A stretch of DNA of 64,000 bases from Nocardioides xinjiangensis. GTDB lineage: Bacteria; Actinomycetota; Actinomycetes; Propionibacteriales; Nocardioidaceae. The translations under genes and the position numbers were made by a program. Numbering within the stretch: position 1 is the stretch's first letter; each line of letters starts with the position of its first letter. The notes beneath the pieces are model-generated. The model saw nothing but the letters and a program-made list of their open reading frames with translations. It made no database searches and was not told the origin of the DNA. Shown in pieces: positions 1 to 8,753 of the stretch. The DNA lies in assembly GCF_017916455.1 (NCBI RefSeq), contig NZ_JAFMSY010000003.1, positions 248,001 through 312,000 on the forward strand. Reading direction: 5' to 3'.

Positions 1-867
1 ATCAAGGTCAGCCGCAAGTGGGGCTACGAGGTGAAGGGCGTGCCGGCCGGGCAGGCCACGATCATCACCATGGAGGGCAACTTCCACGGTCGCACCACGA
101 CGATCGTGAGCTTCTCCGACGACGACGTCGCGACCTCCGGCTACGCCCCGTTCACGACCGGCTTCCGCAGCGTCAAGTACGGCGACATCGCGTCCATCGC
201 CGCCGCCATCGACGACACGACGGTCGCCGTGCTCTTCGAGCCGATCCAGGGGGAGGGCGGCGTGGTGATGCCGCCGGAGGGCTTCCTGCGCGACCTGCGC
301 GCCCTGTGCAGCGAGCGCAACGTGCTGATGGTGGCCGACGAGATCCAGTCCGGCCTCGCTCGCTCGGGCCGGACCTTCGCGTGCGACCACGAGGACGTCG
401 TGCCCGACATCTACATCATGGGCAAGGCCCTCGGCGGCGGGCTCTACCCCGTCTCCGCGATCGCGGCCGACCGCGACGTCATGGACGTCATCACCCCCGG
501 CTCGCACGGGTCGACCTTCGGCGGCAACCCCCTGGCGGCGGCCATCGGCACCGAGGTCGTGGCGATGCTCGAGGAGGGCACGTTCCAGGCCCGCTCGGCG
601 GAGATCGGTGAGCTCCTCGAGGCGGGGTTCCGCCCGCTGGTCGGTCGGGGGCTGTCCGACGTCCGGGTGCGTGGCGCCTGGGCCGGCATCGACATCGACC
701 CGACGCTGATGAGCGGCCGCCAGATGTCGGAGGCGCTGATGGCGCGCGGCATCCTCGCCAAGGACACTCACGGCTCGACGGTGCGCTTCGCGCCGCCGCT
801 GGTGGCCAGCGACGAGGACATCGCGGGGCTCGTGGCCGCGGTCACCGAGATCGTCACCGCGCGCTGA
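1..867 (+). CDS. rocD: Ornithine--oxo-acid aminotransferase, 5' end cut by window edge
   Basis: This is a class III PLP-dependent aminotransferase. The frame is open from base 1, so the true start lies upstream; 288 residues are visible. The segment YEVKGVPAGQATIITMEGNF followed by HGRTTTIVSFSDD is typical of ornithine aminotransferases. VADEIQSGLARSG carries the Asp that binds the pyridine nitrogen, and IMGKALGGGLYP carries the Schiff-base Lys (codon 424-426). By family knowledge it transfers the delta-amino group of ornithine to 2-oxoglutarate, giving glutamate semialdehyde for arginine breakdown or proline synthesis in the cytosol. It converges on the SDR gene. Other class III transaminases, such as acetylornithine aminotransferase, are less likely from these motifs. 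Confidence 0.88.
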   Translation: MKVSRKWGYEVKGVPAGQATIITMEGNFHGRTTTIVSFSDDDVATSGYAPFTTGFRSVKYGDIASIAAAIDDTTVAVLFEPIQGEGGVVMPPEGFLRDLRALCSERNVLMVADEIQSGLARSGRTFACDHEDVVPDIYIMGKALGGGLYPVSAIAADRDVMDVITPGSHGSTFGGNPLAAAIGTEVVAMLEEGTFQARSAEIGELLEAGFRPLVGRGLSDVRVRGAWAGIDIDPTLMSGRQMSEALMARGILAKDTHGSTVRFAPPLVASDEDIAGLVAAVTEIVTAR

Positions 868-893
868 CGCGCCCCGCGCGAGCGCGGCGTCAG
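864..893. terminator. Shared hairpin between convergent rocD and SDR genes
   Basis: CTGACGC (864-870) is complementary to GCGTCAG (887-893), with further CG-rich pairing inside. The TGA stop of each gene lies in one arm, so a single hairpin could end transcription from both sides. There is no T tract. Confidence 0.5.
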
Positions 894-1651
894 GCGATCG
901 TCAGGCCCCCGTCGACCGGGATCATCTGCCCGGTGACGTACCCCGCGGCGTCCGAGGCGAGCCACACGGCGGTCGCGGCCAGCTCGTGCGGGTCGCCCTT
1001 GCGGCCGGCCGGGACCCGCTGCAGGGCCAGGTTGAGGTAGCCGTCGGGGTAGGTGGCGGTCATCTCCGAGGCGAAGAACCCCGGAGCCAGCGCGTTGACG
1101 CGGATGCCCTTGCGGCCCGTCCACTGCTGGGCGAGGTCCCGGGTGAGACCGCCGAGACCGGCCTTCGACGCGGAGTACGCCGCCTGCGGCAGGCCGCCGG
1201 TGGTGAGGCCGAGGATCGAGGAGATGTTGATGACGCTCGACCCCGGCTGCATGACGCGGCCGCACGCCTGGGCCATCCAGTAGCAGCCGTTGAGGTTGAC
1301 GTCGATGACCGAGCGGAACTGCTCGGGCGTCTCGCGGGTGGCCGGGACGGCCGTGCCCACGCCGGCGTTGTTGACCAGCACGTCGACGCGGCCGAACGTC
1401 GCCATCGCCTCGTCGACGAGCCGCTGGCACTGCTCGGGATCGGCCACGTCGGTGGCCACCGTGCGCACGCGGCGGCCGGTGGAGCGCACGGAGTCCGCGA
1501 CGCGCTCCAGCTTCTCGACCCGGCGCGCGCCGAGCACCACGTCGGCGCCGGCCTCGGCGAAGCAGTGTGCGAACGCGACGCCCAGGCCGCTCGAGGCGCC
1601 GGTGACGATGACGACCTTGCCGTCCAGGCGGAACATGTCCATGACTCCCAT
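890..1651 (-). CDS. SDR family NAD(P)-dependent oxidoreductase
   Basis: A 253-residue classical short-chain dehydrogenase/reductase with a Rossmann fold. The cofactor loop TGASSGLG is at 17-24, NNAG at 94-97, the catalytic Ser near 143-144 and YSASK at 159-163. The C-terminal VTGQMIPVDGG is also typical. It probably oxidises or reduces a hydroxyl/keto substrate; the substrate cannot be read from the sequence. A TAGGGT hexamer lies 6 nt before the first ATG, which supports this start on a leaderless mRNA. It follows the MFS gene on the same strand but has its own promoter. Confidence 0.85.
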   Translation of the reverse strand: MGVMDMFRLDGKVVIVTGASSGLGVAFAHCFAEAGADVVLGARRVEKLERVADSVRSTGRRVRTVATDVADPEQCQRLVDEAMATFGRVDVLVNNAGVGTAVPATRETPEQFRSVIDVNLNGCYWMAQACGRVMQPGSSVINISSILGLTTGGLPQAAYSASKAGLGGLTRDLAQQWTGRKGIRVNALAPGFFASEMTATYPDGYLNLALQRVPAGRKGDPHELAATAVWLASDAAGYVTGQMIPVDGGLTIA

Positions 1652-1657
1652 GCCGGG

Positions 1658-1663
1658 ACCCTA
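1658..1663 (-). promoter_or_regulatory. -10 hexamer of the SDR gene (leaderless)
   Basis: TAGGGT on the minus strand, 6 nt upstream of the ATG at 1651. This spacing puts the transcript start on the start codon. Confidence 0.5.
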
Positions 1664-2911
1664 GGGCGTCGGGGTGGGGGTTTGCTCCGCAGGGGTCGCC
1701 GGTGCGCGCGGCAGGTCGCGCACCGAGCGTGCGCAGAGCACCAGCGCGCAGACGGTGACGTACGCGACGGCCGAGGCCACGAGGACGGGCCGGAACCCGA
1801 AGACCGCGGCGAGGGGGCCGAAGGCCAGCTGTCCGACGGGGATCGCCAGGAAGGAGCCGAGCGCGTCGTAGGAGTAGGCGCGGGAGAGCATCGCGTCCTC
1901 GATGTTCTCCTGCATCGCCAGGTTCCAGCCCATGCCGAAGACCTCCATGCCGGCGCCGGCGGCGAACGCGGCCACGACGAGCGCCACCAGGTGGGGCGAC
2001 ACCCCCAGGATCAGCATCGGCGGCGCCACCATCGCCACGCCGAGCATGCCCAGCAGCAGGGGCCGCTCGAGGCGCACGCGCAGCAGCACCACCGTGGTCA
2101 CGAGCAGGCCCGCGGCCTCGGCGGAGAGCACGTAGCCCCAGCCCTGGCGGCCGATGGTGTCGTCCGCGATCGCCGGGCCGAGGGTGACCCACGCCCCGGC
2201 GTGGATGAGGTTCAGGAAGCCGAACCCCACGACCACCGCCCAGAGCCACGGGGTGGACCGGAAGAACGTCCACCCCTCGCGGAGCTCGCGGAGCGTGTCG
2301 GGGGCCGCGCCTCCGGCCTCCCTGGACGGGAGCGACACCGGCACGAGGAGGAGCGCCGCGAGCAGCCAGGTCAGGGCGTCGATCGCCAGCGCCCAGCCCG
2401 AGCCGACCGTCACGACCAGCAGGGCGCCGATGGTGGGACCCAGCACCATGAGCCCGTTCCGGGTCAGCGACACCAGCGCATTGGCCGGCTGCAGGTCGGA
2501 GCGGAGCACGAGCTGGGGCAGCACGCTGGACATCGCGGGGAAGCCGATGCCGGAGACCGCCCCGTGCACGACGCTCAGCACGAGGAGCATCCAGACCTCG
2601 GCCTCCCCGACGAGCACCAGCACGGCGATCGCGCCCTGGCTGACGGCGGAGGCGAGGTTGGAGAACTGCAGCACGAGCGTGCGGGGGAACCGGTCCGCGA
2701 TCACGCCGCCGTACAGCAGCAGCGCGACCATCGGGATCGTGTGCGCGGCGAGCACCTGACCCAGGGCGGTGGGGGAGTCGGTGATGTCGAGGACGGCGAA
2801 GGCCAGCGCGATGCTCGCCATCATGTTGCCGAGCGTGTTGACGAACCGGGAGGCGAAGTACCACGCGAAGTCGCGGTTGCGCAGGGGGGCCAGTGCGGCG
2901 GACCAGGTCAT
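1661..2911 (-). CDS. MFS transporter
   Basis: A 416-residue major facilitator superfamily membrane protein with about twelve hydrophobic segments. It begins NRDFAWYFASRFVNTLGNMM, and the A-motif-like loop between TM2 and TM3 reads GGVIADRFPRTLVL. It resembles drug or macrolide efflux carriers of the MefA/DHA3 type. The frame is open further upstream, but that part is arginine-rich shadow sequence; the ATG at 2911 overlaps the TGA stop of the ArsR-type gene (ATGA), which implies translational coupling. The pairing suggests the regulator controls the exporter. The substrate is unknown. Confidence 0.85.
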   Translation of the reverse strand: MTWSAALAPLRNRDFAWYFASRFVNTLGNMMASIALAFAVLDITDSPTALGQVLAAHTIPMVALLLYGGVIADRFPRTLVLQFSNLASAVSQGAIAVLVLVGEAEVWMLLVLSVVHGAVSGIGFPAMSSVLPQLVLRSDLQPANALVSLTRNGLMVLGPTIGALLVVTVGSGWALAIDALTWLLAALLLVPVSLPSREAGGAAPDTLRELREGWTFFRSTPWLWAVVVGFGFLNLIHAGAWVTLGPAIADDTIGRQGWGYVLSAEAAGLLVTTVVLLRVRLERPLLLGMLGVAMVAPPMLILGVSPHLVALVVAAFAAGAGMEVFGMGWNLAMQENIEDAMLSRAYSYDALGSFLAIPVGQLAFGPLAAVFGFRPVLVASAVAYVTVCALVLCARSVRDLPRAPATPAEQTPTPTP

Positions 2912-3474
2912 CGGCGCTCCTCCTCGGGCGTCCAACGGGCGGCGTCGCCGGTGAGGCCGCCGGTCATCGTGAAGGCGTGGGTGGTGGCGGAGACGTGCAC
3001 CGTGCCCGGCGTACCGGCGGGGCGGGCGGCGGCGTGGAGCAGGTGGGAGGCCTCGTGCAGGAGGTCCAGCGCGCGGCGCCACGCGTCGACGGGCACCCAT
3101 GCCTCGAGATCGCTGGACGAGGCGGTGCCCGGTGCCGCGTCGAGCAGTCGCCGCTCGACCTCCAGGGCGTTCGCCCTGGCGTAGGCGATGCGGTCGTCGA
3201 CCGTGCTCGCGCGGGTCGGGGTCTCGCGCGTCGCGTCGTACCGGTAGCGCTTGGCCACCCCGCCGCGGATCTTCTCCTCGCCCTCGACCACCAGCGCGCC
3301 GATGTCGTGGAGCACGCGCAGGTGGTACGACGCGTTGGCGTGGGTGATCCCGAGCGTCCGGGCCACCTCCGCGGCGCTCATCGCCTCGCCGGTCAGCAGC
3401 GACATCAGCCGCAGCCGCAGCGGGTGTGCGGTAGCGCGCAACCGCGCCACCGCCTCGGGGTCGGTCTCGTCCAT
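2908..3474 (-). CDS. ArsR-family winged helix-turn-helix regulator
   Basis: A 188-residue DNA-binding protein. The N-terminal winged helix (about residues 10-85) includes ATAHPLRLRLMSLLTGEAMSAAEVAR and the recognition helix THANASYHLRVLHDIGAL. The C-terminal half is longer than in small ArsR metal sensors, and no cysteine metal site is visible, so a small-molecule sensor of the ArsR/helix-turn-helix-20 type is more likely. The start at 3474 is chosen because GGAGGG lies 4 nt upstream. It is the first gene of a regulator-exporter operon and has near-repeats flanking its own promoter, which suggests autoregulation. Confidence 0.82.
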   Translation of the reverse strand: MDETDPEAVARLRATAHPLRLRLMSLLTGEAMSAAEVARTLGITHANASYHLRVLHDIGALVVEGEEKIRGGVAKRYRYDATRETPTRASTVDDRIAYARANALEVERRLLDAAPGTASSSDLEAWVPVDAWRRALDLLHEASHLLHAAARPAGTPGTVHVSATTHAFTMTGGLTGDAARWTPEEERR

Positions 3475-3487
3475 GTCACCCTCCAAT

Positions 3488-3547
3488 GGTTCTTGGGCAG
3501 TAGTGTCGGGCACCTCTCCCACGACTGTCAAACACTTCTTGGGCAGT
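3488..3547 (-). promoter_or_regulatory. Promoter with two candidate operators for the ArsR-MFS operon
   Basis: On the minus strand there is a perfect -35 TTGACA (3526-3531), an 18-bp spacer and a -10 GACACT (3502-3507). ACTGCCCAAGAA occurs twice in the same orientation, at 3536-3547 just upstream of the -35 and at 3490-3501 directly after the -10. Each begins an imperfect dyad of the form CCAAGAA-N3-TTnG. This is where an autorepressor would be expected to bind. Confidence 0.6.
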
Positions 3548-3557
3548 CCCCCTTCGC

Positions 3558-3620
3558 GGTAGTCCACCGGGAAGTGGCGGCCAGCGCGGGCTGAAGACAG
3601 CCATTGGCCGGTGGACTACC
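3558..3620 (+). repeat. 63-bp palindromic repeat, copy 1
   Basis: Perfect 13-bp arms GGTAGTCCACCGG (3558-3570) and CCGGTGGACTACC (3608-3620) enclose 37 bp. The core begins GAAGTGGCGG and can extend the stem (AGTGGC with GCCATT). It lies between the divergent ArsR and DUF4870 genes. Two more copies of identical length lie at 14338-14400 and 50170-50232. Confidence 0.85.
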
Positions 3621-3759
3621 CCGGGGAGGGGAGGGAGAGGACCCGCGACCGACCCGGACGACACCCTGGCTCGACCCCGAGAGGACGTGCCTGCGTGCGC
3701 GCGGCGTGCTTGGCTGTCCCCGAGAGCGCGAGCACCCGGCCCGCCGAGGAGTGAGTGAG

Positions 3760-4203
3760 ATGTCCGACCAGCACCAGAGCCCGTACGACCCGTCCGGCCA
3801 GCAGCCCGGCTACGGACCGCAGCCCGACGCCTACCGCGCGGGGCCCGCGACCATGTCTCCTCAGGACGAGCGCACCTGGGGAGCGATCAGCCACGGCGGC
3901 GCACTGGTGGCGATGATCTGCTCGGCCGGCTTCCTGGGGTTCGTCGCCTCCGTGGTCGTCTTCATGATGTACAAGGACCGCGGCCCGTTCGTCCGCTCGC
4001 ACGCGGCCAACTCCATCAACGTGCAGATCACCATGTTCATCTGGATCGTGATCTCGTTCCCGCTCATCCTGCTGCTCGGGCTGGGCCTGCTGACCCTTGT
4101 CGCCGCACCGTTCGTCGCGGGGCTGCTGCACGTCATCGGGGCTGTCAAGGCCTACCAGGGCGAGTGGTGGAACCCGCCGCTGACGCCGCGCTTCGTCAGG
4201 TGA
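3760..4203 (+). CDS. DUF4870 domain-containing membrane protein
   Basis: A 147-residue protein. The first 45 residues are hydrophilic and rich in Pro, Gln and Tyr (YDPSGQQPGYGPQPDAY). A DUF4870/Tic20-like domain with hydrophobic helices near 48-70, 88-112 and 112-135 follows; the family signature FVRSHAANSINVQ lies between them. Its function is unknown. The ATG at 3760 is preceded by GAGGAG at about 8 nt. Upstream in-frame sequence is not protein-like, so a longer form is rejected. It stands alone between a repeat element and the leuS leader. Confidence 0.85.
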   Translation: MSDQHQSPYDPSGQQPGYGPQPDAYRAGPATMSPQDERTWGAISHGGALVAMICSAGFLGFVASVVVFMMYKDRGPFVRSHAANSINVQITMFIWIVISFPLILLLGLGLLTLVAAPFVAGLLHVIGAVKAYQGEWWNPPLTPRFVR

Positions 4204-4270
4204 GGCGGGCCGGCGGCCCGTCCTGCCACGCGGACGCCGCCCGGGCCCGGACCCTCGCGACCGGCCCGGC

Positions 4271-4288
4271 GGCGGCGCGTACGCCGCC
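4271..4288 (+). terminator. Short hairpin after the DUF4870 gene
   Basis: GGCGGCG (4271-4277) and CGCCGCC (4282-4288) pair perfectly over a 4-nt loop. No T tract follows, so this is only a possible terminator. Confidence 0.35.
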
Positions 4289-4327
4289 CGCACCGGGCAC
4301 GGGGTGAGCCCGGGCCCCGCAGGGCGC

Positions 4328-4333
4328 TACGAT
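4328..4333 (+). promoter_or_regulatory. -10 hexamer of the leuS leader transcript (leaderless)
   Basis: TACGAT lies exactly 6 nt before the leader-peptide ATG at 4340, so the RNA should begin at or next to that ATG. Confidence 0.6.
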
Positions 4334-4339
4334 GGCAGC

Positions 4340-4378
4340 ATGCGGTCGCAGCTCCTGCTCCTTCGACAGCCGCGCTGA
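4340..4378 (+). CDS. Leucine-rich leader peptide of leuS
   Basis: A 12-codon open frame reading MRSQLLLLRQPR, with four consecutive leucine codons (CTC CTG CTC CTT) and then TGA. It begins where the transcript should start and is followed by two hairpins, the second a T-tailed terminator, just before leuS. This is the layout of a ribosome-mediated attenuator. Scarce charged tRNA-Leu would stall the ribosome on the four Leu codons and change the downstream fold. Regulation is inferred; the frame, codons and hairpins are seen directly. Confidence 0.7.
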   Translation: MRSQLLLLRQPR

Positions 4379-4404
4379 CTCACCGTCCAGGAAGTCATCG
4401 CGGC
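4369..4404 (+). promoter_or_regulatory. First hairpin of the leuS leader
   Basis: GCCGCG-C-TGACT (4369-4380) pairs with AGTCA-T-CGCGGC (4393-4404) with one internal mismatch and a 12-nt loop. The 5' arm contains the last codons and the TGA of the leader peptide, so a translating ribosome would melt it. Confidence 0.55.
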
Positions 4405-4406
4405 CA

Positions 4407-4431
4407 CCCCTCCATGCGTGAGGGGTTTTTT
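4407..4431 (+). terminator. Intrinsic terminator upstream of leuS (attenuator)
   Basis: CCCCTC (4407-4412) pairs with GAGGGG (4420-4425), followed by six T residues (4426-4431). It lies between the leader peptide and leuS. A strong U-tailed terminator here can only reduce leuS transcription, so it is most likely conditional. Confidence 0.75.
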
Positions 4432-4466
4432 CATGTCGGGAGCGGGACCCACCAGGAGCGAGAGAG

Positions 4467-6968
<2,502 letters not shown>

Positions 6969-6978
6969 GGTCACCGCT

Positions 6979-7836
6979 ATGCCGCGTGTGGTGGTCGTCA
7001 CCGACTCGACCGCGAGCCTGCCCGCCGACCTGGCGGAGGCCCGCGGCATCCGGGTCGTGCCGCTGCAGGTCGTCATCGGCGCGAAGGTGCTCGACGAGGG
7101 CCCCGACGGCGCGACCCCGGACGTCGTCGCCCAGGCGCTGCGCGACTTCGTGCCGGTGAGCACCTCGCGACCGGCGCCCGCGGTGTTCGCCGAGCTCTAC
7201 CGCACGCTCGAGGCCGAAGGGGCCGAGGAGGTCGTCTCGGTCCACCTGTCCGGCGAGATGAGCGGGACGTTCGAGTCCGCCCAGCTCGCAACCCTCGAGG
7301 TGGGGCTCCCCGTGCACGTCGTCGACTCCGGCCAGGTCGGCATCGCGACCGGGTACGCCGCGCTGACCGCCGCCGACGTCCTCGACGCGGGCGGCAGCGG
7401 CGAGGAGGCGGCCCGGGCCGCGCTCGCCCGGGGCGAGTCGGCCTCGTCGCTGTTCTACGTCGACACGCTGGAGTACCTGCGCCGCGGCGGGCGCATGGGA
7501 GCCGCAGCCGCGCTGTTCGGGAGCGCGCTGTCGGTCAAGCCGTTGCTCGAGATCTCCGAGGGCCGGGTGGTCCCGCGCGAGCGGGTCCGGACGGCCTCCC
7601 GTGCCCTCGCCCGGCTCGCCGAGCTCGCGGTCGAGGCCGCGGGCGAGCAGCCCGTGGACGTTTGCGTCGCCCACCTCGCCAACGCCGAGCGCGCCGCGGA
7701 GCTCGCCACGACCCTGGCCGAGCGGCTCGCGCCGGGGCTCGACGGCCGCGAGGTCATGTGCGGGGAGCTCGGGGCGGTGCTCGGTGCCCACGTGGGCCCC
7801 GGCATGGTGGCCGTCTGCGTCGCGCCGCGCCCCTGA
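6979..7836 (+). CDS. DegV family fatty-acid-binding protein
   Basis: A 285-residue two-domain DegV (FakB-like) protein. The N-terminal signature VVVTDSTASLP is at residues 4-14. STSRPAPAVF and the HLSGEMSGTFESAQLA segment line the fatty-acid pocket in known family members. The C-terminal half contains YLRRGGRMGAAAALFGSALSVKPLLEI, which is highly characteristic. In Firmicutes FakB proteins present fatty acids to the kinase FakA; no FakA partner is visible here, so the exact role is open. It is 10 nt after leuS and upstream of comEA. Confidence 0.9.
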   Translation: MPRVVVVTDSTASLPADLAEARGIRVVPLQVVIGAKVLDEGPDGATPDVVAQALRDFVPVSTSRPAPAVFAELYRTLEAEGAEEVVSVHLSGEMSGTFESAQLATLEVGLPVHVVDSGQVGIATGYAALTAADVLDAGGSGEEAARAALARGESASSLFYVDTLEYLRRGGRMGAAAALFGSALSVKPLLEISEGRVVPRERVRTASRALARLAELAVEAAGEQPVDVCVAHLANAERAAELATTLAERLAPGLDGREVMCGELGAVLGAHVGPGMVAVCVAPRP

Positions 7837-7902
7837 GTCCCGGCCTCGGGTGGCTGTCCACAGATCGCTCGCGGCACCTGTCGGAGGAGGCGACGGCCTT
7901 CC

Positions 7903-7908
7903 TAGCGT
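7903..7908 (+). promoter_or_regulatory. -10 hexamer of comEA (leaderless)
   Basis: TAGCGT ends 6 nt before the comEA ATG. The GGAGG between them is only 1 nt from the ATG, too close to act as a ribosome binding site. Confidence 0.5.
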
Positions 7909-7914
7909 GGAGGC

Positions 7915-8733
7915 ATGCGACGGTCCCAGTCCTCCTCCGAGCACGCCGAGGCGGTGTCGCGGCGGCTGGCGACCCTGAGCGCGGAGCTCGCCGCCGTCCG
8001 CGGGCCGGCAGGCGACGTGCCCAACGAGGGGCACACGCGGGTCCGTGAGCGTCCCGGGGAGGTGCCGGCACCCGTCGTGCTGCCCGTGCCCGGCCGGCAC
8101 GCGTCGCGACGGATGCGGATCGGTGCGCTCCGGCTGGGGCCGGTCCACCTCGCCGTGGTGGCGGTGGTGGCGGCGCTCGCGGTGGGCCTGGCGTCGTGGT
8201 GGGCCGTGCGCGACCAGGCGGAGGTGGTGCCGGTCGCGCCCGACGAGTCCGCGCCGGCGGCCTCTCCCGAGCCGCTCGCCCCGATCAGCGCGAGCGGGAC
8301 GCCGGCCGGCGACCTGGTGGTCGACGTGGCAGGCAAGGTGCGGCGCCCCGGCATCGCCGTCCTCCCACCCGGCTCCCGGGTGGTCGACGCGCTCGAGGCG
8401 GCGGGCGGTGCCCGGCGCGGGGTGGACCTGACGGCGCTCAACCTGGCCCGGCCGGTCGTCGACGGCGAGCAGATCCTGGTGGGGGTCGCGCCGGCGGCCG
8501 GGGTGGCCGGCACCCTCGACGCGCCCGTGCCCGGCGGCGAGCAGCTGGTCAACCTCAACACCGCCGACCAAGCCACCCTCGACACGCTGCCGGGCGTCGG
8601 GCCGGTCACCGCCGACGCCATCCTGTCCTGGCGGGAGGCCAACGGCGCGTTCAGCTCGGTCGAGGAGCTCCTCGAGGTCGACGGCATCGGGCCGGCGACG
8701 CTCGAGGACCTCGCCCCGCTCGTGACGATCTGA
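7915..8733 (+). CDS. comEA: ComEA-type helix-hairpin-helix DNA-binding protein
   Basis: A 272-residue membrane-anchored protein. The N-terminal 65 residues are hydrophilic, and one transmembrane helix follows near 66-90 (VHLAVVAVVAALAVGLASWW). An acidic linker leads to an SLBB-like domain (DLVVDVAGKVRRPGIAVLPPGSRVVDALEAAGG). The C-terminal tandem HhH domain has LNTADQATLDTLPGVGPVTADAIL and LLEVDGIGPATLEDLAPLV. In competent bacteria ComEA binds incoming double-stranded DNA outside the membrane. It sits directly before comEC, as usual. Many actinobacteria keep this pair without demonstrated competence, so DNA uptake is inferred only. Confidence 0.92.
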   Translation: MRRSQSSSEHAEAVSRRLATLSAELAAVRGPAGDVPNEGHTRVRERPGEVPAPVVLPVPGRHASRRMRIGALRLGPVHLAVVAVVAALAVGLASWWAVRDQAEVVPVAPDESAPAASPEPLAPISASGTPAGDLVVDVAGKVRRPGIAVLPPGSRVVDALEAAGGARRGVDLTALNLARPVVDGEQILVGVAPAAGVAGTLDAPVPGGEQLVNLNTADQATLDTLPGVGPVTADAILSWREANGAFSSVEELLEVDGIGPATLEDLAPLVTI

Positions 8734-8753
8734 CCTCGCGGACGAGACGCCCG

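Noticed and set aside
768..2864. Minus-strand frame of about 700 codons across the SDR and MFS genes
   Set aside because: It overlaps two clear genes in another frame and has no recognisable domain.
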